Shown: positions 53,601 to 61,484, counted from the first letter of the stretch. The stretch is DNA of 64,000 nucleotides from a bacterium (GCA_028716385.1 JAQUPX010000002.1:168756-232755); one strand, 5' to 3'. Numbers and translations are program-made. Notes: a model not told the origin generated them from the sequence alone.

Positions 53601-55301
53601 AAACAATATCCTTGTAATATACGATATGACTTTAATATCATCCTCGGTTATCCAATGAATATCATCAAAAATAATAATTGTCGGTTTTGTCTGGTATTCT
53701 ATATAATATCTCAAAGCATCACATAGATTCTCAAACCTAAGTTTTGCATCCGTTTTTTCATACATTGAATCGGGATAATTAATCCCAAAAAGCATCGCCC
53801 CGATAAAAGATATCCTGCGATACAATTCACCTTTATCTATTTCCTTAATATATTTACCCAAGTTCTTTTTTCTTACTGCCTCAGGCTCGTCGGGTTGTAT
53901 ATTTGCATCTCTCGCAATCATAGATGTGAAAATATGTAAAGGTCCCTTTATTTCCTCCATACAACCTTCTAATACTTTATGCGTAGATGCTACCCTGTTT
54001 TTTATTTCATATAGAAGCCTGGATTTTCCTGCCCCGGCTTCCCCTTTCAGGAGAATTGTCTGTCCGCCGACCTCTATGGTTTTGAGTATATCTTTTATTT
54101 CTTTTTCTCTTCCTACAAACTCAAACTTAAAATACTTTTCTTCCCTTATTTTGATAAGGCTAAACCTCTTAAGAACTTCCTCTTTCCCTTTTAATTTTAT
54201 GTCTTCCAGTTTTCGGTAATCTATTTTAGTATTGGTCAAATGGTATGTGGACTCCGACACTATTGCCTCTCCCGCTTTTGCCGTCTCCATTAGTCTTTCT
54301 GATGTGTTTACTGCATCACCCATTACCGTATATTCTTTCCGCCAATCGGAACCGACTATCCCTGCATACACAAATCCCGTGCAAACACCTACTTTCAGAA
54401 CTAAAGGCGGGATGTTAAGTTTGGATATTTCCATTGATGCCAATACGGCTCGCTCGGCATCGTTTTCATGCGATATGGGAGCGCCAAACAATATCATAAT
54501 ATTGTTTCCCGAAGAATGTGGAATAATATCGTTTATTGTCCCGTCATACTTTTCCGTAATCGAAATTACCTTGCTAAACAAGTCTTGTAGCAATTCAACT
54601 TCCGGATTGTTTTCATCATAACCCTGTAAATTTATGAATATTATGCTTACCGAACGATGTTCACTGAATGATTTCTTGTCAACCAGCTTGATGACTCCTT
54701 CCGGTAAATACGAATCCAGTTTATAGTTTTTGAATTTTACTCCGTCATTTTGATATTTAATTTTTAATCCGCCTGAGGCGGATTGATTTTTAATTATGAT
54801 GTCCCCTTTGTTTGCATGTTCTTCCAGCAACATTGTCTCTCTTATTGTATCGCCACATAAAAAATGCCCTCTTCTTCTATCATTTCCAAGGATAAACTCG
54901 TTCCATTCCCCACTTTTGCCGACTATTTTCATTGATATGTCAAATGTTCCTGCACAAGTCTTTATCCCTTTGAATCTCTCCATTCCTGCCATCATTTCAG
55001 AAGCGCATGCTCTAACATCCTTTTCTTTAGGATTATCATAAAAACCAACAAGAAGAGCATCTCCTCCGAATTTGATAACGTCCCCATTATATTTTTGTAT
55101 TATTTTTAGCATCATCCCAAAATAATCATTTAGTATATGAGTCAACTCCTCCGTGCCTTTTTTGCCTTCTTTTGCCAAACTCTCACTCATAGATGTAAAC
55201 CCGGATATGTCCGATAAGAGAAGTCCCCCAGATACTTTTAGTATTCCTTTATCCGACAATTCCCGAATACAATTAGGCAAAAATGAAGTTATCTTGTTCA
55301 T
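50661..55301 (-). CDS. Two-cyclase-domain/AAA ATPase/TPR signalling protein (soluble adenylate cyclase-like)
   Basis: 1546 aa. Cyclase domain 1 (about 22-200) has LLLSDISGFTSMSE and DVIKFGGDALLVGFY with both metal Asp residues. Domain 2 (about 215-370) has IIFINLQGYD, where the first metal Asp is Asn, and VGVCTGFVYAGIVGSDWRKE. AAA domain: FVGREKEIKDIL, Walker A KGEAGAGKS (about 425), Walker B IIIFDDIHW. About 14 TPR units of 40 residues (GDKSGxxxSLNNIGxxYxxQ) follow over 790-1370. The layout matches bacterial relatives of ADCY10. Residues about 170-185 (KNQSASGGLKIK) read an inserted palindrome plus AT tract in frame. Confidence 0.9.
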   Translation of the reverse strand: MNKITSFLPNCIRELSDKGILKVSGGLLLSDISGFTSMSESLAKEGKKGTEELTHILNDYFGMMLKIIQKYNGDVIKFGGDALLVGFYDNPKEKDVRACASEMMAGMERFKGIKTCAGTFDISMKIVGKSGEWNEFILGNDRRRGHFLCGDTIRETMLLEEHANKGDIIIKNQSASGGLKIKYQNDGVKFKNYKLDSYLPEGVIKLVDKKSFSEHRSVSIIFINLQGYDENNPEVELLQDLFSKVISITEKYDGTINDIIPHSSGNNIMILFGAPISHENDAERAVLASMEISKLNIPPLVLKVGVCTGFVYAGIVGSDWRKEYTVMGDAVNTSERLMETAKAGEAIVSESTYHLTNTKIDYRKLEDIKLKGKEEVLKRFSLIKIREEKYFKFEFVGREKEIKDILKTIEVGGQTILLKGEAGAGKSRLLYEIKNRVASTHKVLEGCMEEIKGPLHIFTSMIARDANIQPDEPEAVRKKNLGKYIKEIDKGELYRRISFIGAMLFGINYPDSMYEKTDAKLRFENLCDALRYYIEYQTKPTIIIFDDIHWITEDDIKVISYITRILFTISKEAGKITFIFAGRPDPDIIDNLPIAKEIEVLKLQLLPLTEESVNQLSLEVLKNKPLPKDIAEIVFKRVGGNPFYLEQFLLDLIEKGLIKEKEGRWAKTIKFKEDDIPENVFSAIMARIDRLTKGAKETLTVGSVIGMEFSEEIIINILKELKVSFYLAETETEHLTHRKMIKEVRYIFSHAMIKAVIYDSILRARRKLLHKAVGEAIERLYGNQIEGFYGILAYHFNNANEWEKALDYNIKVGEKAKKEYHNEEAIRYFLKAAEIVEKELPSKKDALYNAYKVLGHIYSSISSYPIARGYYHNAITAIGTIDKQKVVDALNGVAHTYSEQGNYTGALKIGEEALSTSTKISYREGIAMSLENIGRVHLGQGRYGEALKCCEESLDIHKKTGDKKNIAKGLNNIGIVYFNQGEYKEALKCFEDSLKTKEDIGDKYEIAGSINNIGVVNFHQGQSRYQEALKYYEKALEIHKEMGDKHGRATSLNNMGILNFREGRYAEALKYYEEALKIHKEIGNKFGPVSIFNNVGAIYLNQGQYSEALKFFKDALEICKELGAKKSVAISFNSIGVVYLNQGEYSKALKYFKKSFKIRKNIGDKSGMASSLNNISIIYLNQGEYAEVLNYCEEALKISKEIGDSSNIAKAINNTGLFYWSQGKYAEALTHCEESLKLIKDIGDKSATTSNLNDIGLIYLEQGWYEKTLKYYRESLEIRKEIGDKSGIPVSLNNTGIAYSNKGQYTEALKYSEEALNIFNGTLDKSGIANSLYSMGNSYISIGLFEKGINNLEKTLSIFKEIKVKGNDILGVISSLINGYMEVKNVKSAKKLIEKANKIENKAPQSRAMASLKLSMSRFYEEEEDIAIKHIKETLKIAKDTKQLGTETNAYIRFCELLWKTSPAKSLKQIEEYAEEGLVIAKKMNFTTLLWKLYYWLYKGTGDKKHLTKAKDCLQEQFKYIPSEYLENFKQYVKKYTQGKQVKLVK
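54747..54795. repeat. Dispersed repeats inserted in frame in the cyclase gene
   Basis: TTTTGATATTTAATTTTTAA then TCCGCCTGAGGCGGA then TTGATTTTTAATT: the AT-tract family of 33516, 33716 and 40007 with the CCGCC palindrome in its middle. The reading frame is kept. Confidence 0.8.
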
Positions 55302-55339
55302 AAAAGAGAAATAAAATAATCCGTAAAAAAGCTATTGCT

Positions 55340-57043
55340 TTAGAAATATATATCTGCTTTTAATAGAACGCTTATGCAAACAATATCTTTGTTCCTATAT
55401 AATTCAAAAAATGGGCCTATAGAACTTTTGCTTATGCCCCTCCATCCACTTTTATTACGTGTATTAAAAGTAAATCCTGCATTTATTTTGCTTAAATTAT
55501 CAAAAAAGGGATAAAAATGGTATCCGACTAATACGGTAAACGGAGTAGCTGATTTAATTGATATATACCTTGCCAATTCTCCACCAAAAGATATGCCGGT
55601 TTCAATCTTATCTTTTGTTACACTCCTGTTCTCCATTGAAACAGTATCTGTGAATTTTAATTCTCCATGCTCTGCAAAATATCTCCATCCAAATGTAGGA
55701 GTAATACTCCATAAGTAATTTGAAGTAAAAATTTGTGCATTTAAATTTATACCTGCATCTATAAAATAAAGCGCTACCCCTTTACATTTTTCTTGTCCTG
55801 TATCATATTTCGGATATTCCCAATCCGACTCTTCTGCAAGCATCCCAAGTGTTTTCCCGTCTCCTGTTAATCCCATTGTCCAATATGGCGTTAGTGAATG
55901 TTGAACACCCAAATTGAGACCATAACCTATAAACGCCCCACCTAAATATTTTTCATCGCCGGGAACCGAAAAACTTTTATCATTTCCAAAAGAGCTTGGT
56001 ATAGGAAAAGATGTAACATCTATTCCAAAAAGAGCAGTACTCTTAACAATTTGTTTGGGCTTAAAAGGTTTATAGTATGTAATCGGAACGCTTATGGCAT
56101 TCTGATAGTTAGTCTTTCCTGCGTTGTCAACCAACCATAAATAGAATATATGTTTGCCTTCTTCATTAATACATATTGTATCGGGAGAAGTGTTTTTCAT
56201 CGATCCGGTTGTATCCCAATCATCTAAAGGAGGGTTGACCATGCTACCAAGCTTATATAACATTTTTGCTACTCCTCGTGGCCCGGGGCGGATATCCCAT
56301 GAAACTACAGCTATAGAGTCGGGAACACCCTCAATAATATTTAATATCTTCACTTTCAAATTAGAGGCAGAAGAAAGAAACGTAGTATCTGTAGAAACAA
56401 CCTTATTCTCTTCCTTAACGGAAAGGTCCTTTATCTCATCAGGAGATAAGATTGCTATCTTTTTTACCTCTTTTTTGAATTTTTTTCCAACTGTTTCCAG
56501 AACACTACTTAAAAGACCTTCTGCTCTGCCGCTTACATCAATACCTTTTGTTTTTTTATCTTCAACAATTTGAACTGACGCCAGTGATTTATTATTTTTA
56601 GAAATTACGAATGTAATTTCTATTTCTGCATCTGCGTGCCCATATTCAGCAGTTAATCCCATTGTTTCATAGAATTCAAGTTTATTAATGTCTATATCAA
56701 TGAAATAATCAGGTGTTTTTAAACTCTCTGCTTTTACATCTGTTAATTCTAAAACGTTTTCAAAAATATTTTTCACAAGCTTTGTAGCACTTCTTTTAGA
56801 ATAAAGAGAAGTTGGTTTATTAGAAAACCCTGTATTTACCGAACCAATTAAACTAGAATTCATCTCTCTTTTATCATTAATATTCCGGATAGAAAAACGT
56901 TTATCCGTCTCTATTTTCTTAATACCTGTTGGATCTTTAGGATATGGGTTGATATCTACTCTTGAGACTCCACACCCTGAAAAAAATATACATAGACATA
57001 GAAACAGTTTTTGTAAAAAATTATCTGTTCCAATATTTTTCAT
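55340..57043 (-). CDS. Outer-membrane lipoprotein with C-terminal beta-barrel-like region
   Basis: 567 aa. Lipobox FFSGC near residue 20-24. The N-terminal 210 residues resemble YajG-type lipoproteins (a KRSATKLVKNIFENVLELTD segment, then FIDIDINKLEFYETMGLTAE). A middle Ig-like part has VSWDIRPGPRGVAKMLYKL, and the last 230 residues look like barrel strands (GGAFIGYGLNLGVQHSLTPY, TFGWRYFAEHGELKF, ending VLLKADIYF). Lies 38 bp after the cyclase start region on the same strand and may be cotranscribed. Function unknown. Confidence 0.6.
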   Translation of the reverse strand: MKNIGTDNFLQKLFLCLCIFFSGCGVSRVDINPYPKDPTGIKKIETDKRFSIRNINDKREMNSSLIGSVNTGFSNKPTSLYSKRSATKLVKNIFENVLELTDVKAESLKTPDYFIDIDINKLEFYETMGLTAEYGHADAEIEITFVISKNNKSLASVQIVEDKKTKGIDVSGRAEGLLSSVLETVGKKFKKEVKKIAILSPDEIKDLSVKEENKVVSTDTTFLSSASNLKVKILNIIEGVPDSIAVVSWDIRPGPRGVAKMLYKLGSMVNPPLDDWDTTGSMKNTSPDTICINEEGKHIFYLWLVDNAGKTNYQNAISVPITYYKPFKPKQIVKSTALFGIDVTSFPIPSSFGNDKSFSVPGDEKYLGGAFIGYGLNLGVQHSLTPYWTMGLTGDGKTLGMLAEESDWEYPKYDTGQEKCKGVALYFIDAGINLNAQIFTSNYLWSITPTFGWRYFAEHGELKFTDTVSMENRSVTKDKIETGISFGGELARYISIKSATPFTVLVGYHFYPFFDNLSKINAGFTFNTRNKSGWRGISKSSIGPFFELYRNKDIVCISVLLKADIYF

Positions 57044-57169
57044 TTTACTCTCTATTTTTCTCTTTTCGTGCTATAAGCTCTATACTTTATTCTCTTTATG
57101 CTCGGTCCGTCTCAGAAGCGGATTACCCCGCAGGAATAAATATTTCTGTTTTTTGTTGTTCCTACTTAA

Positions 57170-58642
57170 CTACTTTATCCACGCCATTGTTTTCTCAATT
57201 CTCTGCACTACTCTTTCCTTTCCCAGCACTTCAACCAAATGGAAAAGGCTTGGTCCTACGGTTTTCCCTGTCAATGCAAGCCTCAACGGATGAATTAACA
57301 ACCCTGCTCCTATTCCCAGCTCTTCAGCTATTTTTCTTATAACCGCCTCTATATTTTCAACACTGAATTCCGTTAATTCGGATAGCCGTGTCTTTAATAA
57401 CTCCAACCTCTGCTTCCCTTCCTGTGTGAGATATTTCCCCGCTCCCTTTTCATCATACTCCGTCGGCTCAACAAAGAAATAACTCTCCATATCCAATAAC
57501 GTCTTCATTCTCGGCTTTAATAACGCAATCACTTTTTTAGTATACTCCTCATTTTCACTTATAAATTTTTTCAAAATTTCTCTTTTTTTCGATAATTCAT
57601 TGTCGATTTCAGATACAGGATATTCCGAAAAATGTTGAGTGTTAGGGACATCTATACAGTCCTTTATCTTTTTAAGCAATTCATCATCACTCAACCTGTT
57701 TATATGTTCCCCGTTCATCCATTCCAGTTTCTGGTAGTCAAAGATTGAACCCGTTACACCCAATTTATCAAGCGAGAATTCCGATATAAGTTCTTCCATA
57801 CTCAAAACTTCCCTATCTCCTCCCGGTGACCATCCAAGCAAGGCAAGAAAATTAACAAGCGTTTCAGGTAAAATCCCTTTATCTCTATATTCCAAAACTG
57901 AAACTGCTCCGTGTCGTTTTGATAGTTTTGAACGGTCTGCCCCAAGAATCATTGGCACATGAATAAATACCGGCGGTTCCCACCCGAATGCTTTATATAT
58001 TATAATCTGTTTAAACGTATTTGAAATGTGGTCTTCTCCCCTTAAAATATGTGTAATTCCCATTTCGTGGTCATCCACAACGCAGGCAAAATTATAAGAA
58101 GGCGTCCCGTCCGATTTCATTAGAATAAAGTCTTCTATGTCGTGTAAGTCTTTTGTCAGTTCGCCGTGTAACTTATCCATAAAACTTACTTTCCCGTCTG
58201 ATTCCGTGAAAAATCTCACAGCCGAAGGTCTCGCTATCCATTTTTGTCTTTCGTCCGGAGATAATTTAAGACAGGGACGGTCGCATTTCCACGATTTTTT
58301 CTCTGCAAGAGCAGTCTGTTTACGTGGTTTTAAATCTTCCTCGGTACAGTAACAGAAATCACAGAGTTTGGTTTTTATCAACTCTTCTGCATTCTTTTTG
58401 TAATTTTCCAGTCTATCACATTGCAATATGGGACCTTCGTCCCAGTTTAAACCCATCCACTTCAGACTGTCTATTATGGATTGAGTCATTTCTTGTGAAG
58501 AACGTTTAATGTCGGTATCTTCAATTCTAAGGACAAATTTTCCTTTCTGGTTTCGTGCCAATAACCAGTTGAAAATTGCAGTTCTTGCCGTGCCCACGTG
58601 TAAGTATCCTGTCGGTGACGGCGCTATTCTAACTTTTATCAT
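57170..58642 (-). CDS. gltX: Glutamyl-tRNA synthetase
   Basis: 490 aa. Class I signature APSPTGYLHVGTARTAIFNW at the N-terminus (HIGH as HVGT), class-specific RIEDTDIKRSSQEMTQSIID and LNWDEGP, ILRGEDHISNTFKQIIIYKA, and KMSKS as DRSKLSKRHG. A small Cys cluster near CDFCYCTEEDLKPR may bind zinc. The C-terminal anticodon-binding half is present. AAGGAG precedes the ATG. If gatCAB is elsewhere it may also charge tRNA-Gln. Confidence 0.97.
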   Translation of the reverse strand: MIKVRIAPSPTGYLHVGTARTAIFNWLLARNQKGKFVLRIEDTDIKRSSQEMTQSIIDSLKWMGLNWDEGPILQCDRLENYKKNAEELIKTKLCDFCYCTEEDLKPRKQTALAEKKSWKCDRPCLKLSPDERQKWIARPSAVRFFTESDGKVSFMDKLHGELTKDLHDIEDFILMKSDGTPSYNFACVVDDHEMGITHILRGEDHISNTFKQIIIYKAFGWEPPVFIHVPMILGADRSKLSKRHGAVSVLEYRDKGILPETLVNFLALLGWSPGGDREVLSMEELISEFSLDKLGVTGSIFDYQKLEWMNGEHINRLSDDELLKKIKDCIDVPNTQHFSEYPVSEIDNELSKKREILKKFISENEEYTKKVIALLKPRMKTLLDMESYFFVEPTEYDEKGAGKYLTQEGKQRLELLKTRLSELTEFSVENIEAVIRKIAEELGIGAGLLIHPLRLALTGKTVGPSLFHLVEVLGKERVVQRIEKTMAWIK

Positions 58643-58658
58643 TTTTCTCCTTTTTTTC

Positions 58659-58736
58659 TACCCAACTTTAGTTGAGGGCTTTAGCCCTTTCTCTTCTACC
58701 CAGCTTTAGCTGAGGGTTCTCTGGGCTTTAGCCCTT
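58659..58736. repeat. REP palindromes downstream of RAYT 2
   Basis: A short copy (CTACCCAACTTTAGTTGAGG plus GCTTTAGCCC, 58659-58690) and a full copy (CTACCCAGCTTTAGCTGAGG, then GTTCTCTGGGCTTTAGCCC, 58695-58736). Each full unit has two stems: CAGCTTTAGCTG and GGGCTTTAGCCC. Confidence 0.9.
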
Positions 58737-58756
58737 TTAAATCTTTTCAATATTTT

Positions 58757-59338
58757 TTATCTTAATAATTCTTTGTGATTTGCCACAGGAATAATTTTTT
58801 TCTTATTTAATTCCTTAATATCTAAAATTCCATCTTTGTTTTCATCTACATCAATGACACTATAAACTAACTCGCGAGCAACTTCTTCTCCATATTGTTC
58901 CATTATTTGTTTATAACTTGAAAAAGGGGTATCTTTTAATTCTTCAAAAGTACTTACTTCCTTATGTTTTAATAAATTACCAATTATATAACCTGTTACT
59001 TGCCAGTCCATTTCTTCGGAAGTAACCATAAGTGTTTTAGAGTCTTGCCACATATTCTTATAATTCATTTTATATTTTTTCCCATATTCAAAAGATGTTC
59101 CCCCGTGTATTATTTGTTTAATTTTTGGTAATAGTAATCCATCTTGAAGATAGAATTTCAAATGATAGTGATTAATAGCTATACTGTAAATAGATATATC
59201 TATTTTTAAAAATTCATTTAATTTTTTAATTTGATTTAGTACAATTTGTTTTTGCTCATATTCTTTGAAATAAGGATAGTGAAGAAATGTAGAGCCAGTA
59301 AGAAAATAAATACTTTCGTTTTGCCAATATGGTCTCAT
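58757..59338 (-). CDS. REP-associated tyrosine transposase-like protein with C-terminal EF-hand
   Basis: 193 aa. N-terminus MRPYWQNESIYFLTGSTFLH and HUH motif in INHYHLKFYLQDG are RAYT/Y1-type; the candidate nucleophile Tyr lies in VTGYIIGNLLKHKEV. Unlike RAYT 1, the C-terminus has DVDENKDGILDIKEL, whose DENKDGILDIKE fits a canonical 12-residue EF-hand loop. The gene is bracketed by REP units: its ATG lies 4 bp from one (59343) and two more lie beyond its 3' end (58659, 58695). Divergent from RAYT 1, so it probably serves a different REP family. Confidence 0.8.
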   Translation of the reverse strand: MRPYWQNESIYFLTGSTFLHYPYFKEYEQKQIVLNQIKKLNEFLKIDISIYSIAINHYHLKFYLQDGLLLPKIKQIIHGGTSFEYGKKYKMNYKNMWQDSKTLMVTSEEMDWQVTGYIIGNLLKHKEVSTFEELKDTPFSSYKQIMEQYGEEVARELVYSVIDVDENKDGILDIKELNKKKIIPVANHKELLR

Positions 59339-59342
59339 TTTT

Positions 59343-59571
59343 CTACCCAGCTTTAGCTGAGGGTTCTCTGGGCTTTAGCCCTTCTTCCTTCTACCCAGCT
59401 TTAGCTGAGGGTTCTCTGGGCTTTAGCCCTTCTTCTTTTCATTAACTTTTCTCAAAAAATATTTCACTATTAGCTAAAGCTATTTTTAACCCTGCACTAA
59501 AGTGCGGTAGAAAACAAACATTAAACTTCTTCTACCCAGCTTTAACTGAGGTTTTGTTGGGCTTTAGCCCT
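59343..59571. repeat. Three REP units upstream of RAYT 2
   Basis: Full units at 59343-59383 and 59391-59431, a diverged one at 59532-59571 (CTACCCAGCTTTAACTGAGG, GGGCTTTAGCCC). CTGCACTAAAGTGCGG near 59492 is another small palindrome. No gene. Confidence 0.9.
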
Positions 59572-59624
59572 CTCATCCTTACCTTACTCAACTATTTTTT
59601 CCTTTCTTATAAAGCGGTTTATTT

Positions 59625-59876
59625 CTACTTATAGACTTCCCTTCTATGTCCAACTTTTAGTATTAATACTCCTTCTTTTATTAAAGTATAAATAATCCTA
59701 TAGTCTCCTACCCTCAAGCTTCTTAATTCCTTAAATTTTCCTTTCAATGTTTTCCCTTCTTTCAAATTTTTTGATAAATAATCTTCTATTTCTTCGAGAA
59801 TTCTGGTTCTCCCCTGAGGACTTATTCCTCTCAGGTCTTTTTCAACCGAACTTTTATAAAAAATCTTACTTTGCAA
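59625..59876 (-). CDS. RelE/ParE-type toxin
   Basis: 83 aa. SVEKDLRGISPQGRTRILEE, then LKGKFKELRSLRVGDYRIIY and ILKVGHRREVYK are the RelE-fold pattern, with the basic and His/Tyr residues near the C-terminus used for mRNA cleavage in RelE. Starts inside the end of the antitoxin gene (11-bp overlap), the usual coupled order antitoxin then toxin. Confidence 0.9.
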   Translation of the reverse strand: MQSKIFYKSSVEKDLRGISPQGRTRILEEIEDYLSKNLKEGKTLKGKFKELRSLRVGDYRIIYTLIKEGVLILKVGHRREVYK

Positions 59877-60093
59877 CTCGTCTCCTCATTTCTTTTGAAG
59901 AAATTATGGTATCGTCCTTATCCTGGAGACGGTCAAGAGCAATTTGGTAATCTACATACTCGTCAAGATACTTCTCAATAGCTTTCTTTAAGATAAAAGT
60001 TCTCGGTCTTTCCATCTTGTCAGATATGCTGTTAAGCATTTTAAGCATCTCGTTAGGAATCCGCAGTGAAATTAAAGTCGAATGATTTCTCAT
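59866..60093 (-). CDS. Ribbon-helix-helix antitoxin
   Basis: 75 aa. N-terminal RHH: TLISLRIPNEMLKMLNSI then MERPRTFILKKAIEKYL; the C-terminal half (ALDRLQDKDDTIISSKEMRR) would wrap the toxin. Pairs with the RelE toxin at 59625. A short palindrome and a TTGACA/TATACT promoter sit just upstream, fitting autoregulation. Confidence 0.9.
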   Translation of the reverse strand: MRNHSTLISLRIPNEMLKMLNSISDKMERPRTFILKKAIEKYLDEYVDYQIALDRLQDKDDTIISSKEMRRRVAK

Positions 60094-60103
60094 AACACCC
60101 CCT

Positions 60104-60160
60104 GTGTATTATATTGTAATACACTAACATATAAGTATACATTTATCTTGTATTTGTCAA
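60104..60160 (-). promoter_or_regulatory. Toxin-antitoxin promoter and operator
   Basis: Operator GTGTATTA (60104-60111), spacer TATTG, TAATACAC (60117-60124). Minus-strand TTGACA at 60160-60155 and TATACT at 60139-60134 (15-bp spacer). The operator lies between the -10 and the ATG at 60093. Its half-sites equal those of the GntR operator at 48811. Confidence 0.7.
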
Positions 60161-60189
60161 GCAGTTTTTGTTAAAGACCCTTTGCTGAA

Positions 60190-60322
60190 AGTGCGCCTCA
60201 GGCGGATTATCCAGCTTTGCAGGGCTGGACTTTCCTCACTTACCTTATAAGAAGCTCTTGCCTGCCTTGCCGGTAGGCAGGGACGAAGTCCTTAGAGATT
60301 CCTATCCAGCATCGCTGGACTC
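60190..60322. repeat. Mixed palindromic repeats between the toxin-antitoxin pair and purC
   Basis: GCGCCTCAGGCGGA, TTATCCAGCTTTGCAGGGCT, CTTGCCTGCCTTGCCGGTAG and TATCCAGCATCGCTGGA, representing three of the window's families in 130 bp. No gene. Confidence 0.75.
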
Positions 60323-60338
60323 AACTATTTTTCCCTTT

Positions 60339-61256
60339 CTAACTCACAAAATACTTCCCTTTCTCATAAAGAGGTTTTTCTTTTTCTCCTGTCGTTATCA
60401 AACGTACTGCATCCATATATTTTTCCATTGTCTTTTTAACTATTTCATCCGGCAACTCAGGGACCGGCGGTTGTTTATTCCATTTTATGCTTAAAAGATA
60501 ATCCCTTACAAACTGTTTGTCAAAACTCTTTTGCGATTCTCCCTCAACGTAATCCGAAACCGACCAGAATCTTGATGAATCCGGCGTAAAAACTTCATCT
60601 ATTAAAATTATCTGGTTATTCAATATCCCGAACTCAAACTTAGTATCTGCTATTATTATTCCTTTTTTTCGTGCGTATTCAGCTGCAAACGTATATAAAG
60701 CTATACTTTTTCTCCTTAGCGAATCTGCAACTTCATCTCCCACAAGTTTTCTGCATTGTTCAAAATTTATCGGCATATCATGTCCCTCAGTTGCCTTTGT
60801 AGTCGGCGTAAATATTGCTGTCAGTAGTTTTGACGACTCTACCAACCCTTTTGGCAACTGGATTCCACATACCGTCCCGCTTTTTTGGTATTCCTCCCAC
60901 CCGCTCCCTGCAAGCCATCCTCTTACGACACATTCCACGGGAACAACGGAAGTCTTTTTTACGAGCATTGACCGTCCTTCTAAAATGGACTTATATTCTC
61001 TTAAATTAGACGGGAATTCATCCACATCCGTTGAGATTAAATGATTTGGAATAATATCTTTGGTCAGTTCAAACCAGAATTTTGATAATTCTGTAAGGAC
61101 TTTACCTTTATCGGGTATTCCCGTGGGGAGTATAAAATCAAAAGCAGAAATTCTGTCCGTAGCTACGATAAGCAATTCTGAACCTAAATCATATATGTCT
61201 CTGACTTTCCCGCGAGAAATCAAAGGAATGCCTTTCAAATTCGTTTCTAATACCAT
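60339..61256 (-). CDS. purC: Phosphoribosylaminoimidazole-succinocarboxamide synthase (SAICAR synthase)
   Basis: 305 aa, the longer yeast ADE1-like form. Motifs LISRGKVRDIYDLGSELLIV, ATDRISAFDFILPTGIPDKG, PVECVVRGWLAGSGWEEYQK, TPTTKATEGHDMPINFEQC and LIDEVFTPDSSRFW. Seventh conserved step of purine synthesis. AGGGGGAAAA precedes the ATG. No other pur gene nearby. Confidence 0.96.
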   Translation of the reverse strand: MVLETNLKGIPLISRGKVRDIYDLGSELLIVATDRISAFDFILPTGIPDKGKVLTELSKFWFELTKDIIPNHLISTDVDEFPSNLREYKSILEGRSMLVKKTSVVPVECVVRGWLAGSGWEEYQKSGTVCGIQLPKGLVESSKLLTAIFTPTTKATEGHDMPINFEQCRKLVGDEVADSLRRKSIALYTFAAEYARKKGIIIADTKFEFGILNNQIILIDEVFTPDSSRFWSVSDYVEGESQKSFDKQFVRDYLLSIKWNKQPPVPELPDEIVKKTMEKYMDAVRLITTGEKEKPLYEKGKYFVS

Positions 61257-61484
61257 TTTTCCCCCTATTTTTATATTTAATAATACCCAATATCTATCTT
61301 CTATACCTTAAATGTTGAATATAAAATCTGCAACTAAAAAATTATCGTTTTTCAATAAAATTATATTTTTACTTTTATTATAGTGAAGTTTGTGTCTGTC
61401 TGTTTTTATCCGTGCAAATCCGTGTTTGTTATCCGTGGCTATAATCTTCTTTGTTTTTTAGTATTTGATTTTCTAGAGGTCTTC
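61257..61484. repeat. Gap between purC and cdsA with a word array
   Basis: GTTTGTGTCTGTCTG, ATCCGTGCAAATCCGTGTTTG and TATCCGTGGCTATAAT on the plus strand (61385-61442) are CTGTG-type words with CCGTG variants. The AT-rich 61290-61380 part may hold the purC promoter; no clear -35. Confidence 0.55.

Noticed and set aside
59343..59571. Possible CRISPR array near RAYT 2
   Set aside because: Units are spaced irregularly, form two internal stems and occur singly elsewhere; no spacers of constant size and no cas genes.
59625..60093. Toxin-antitoxin pair as part of a larger defence island
   Set aside because: Neighbours are housekeeping genes (gltX, purC) and a RAYT; no restriction, CRISPR or abortive-infection gene is adjacent.
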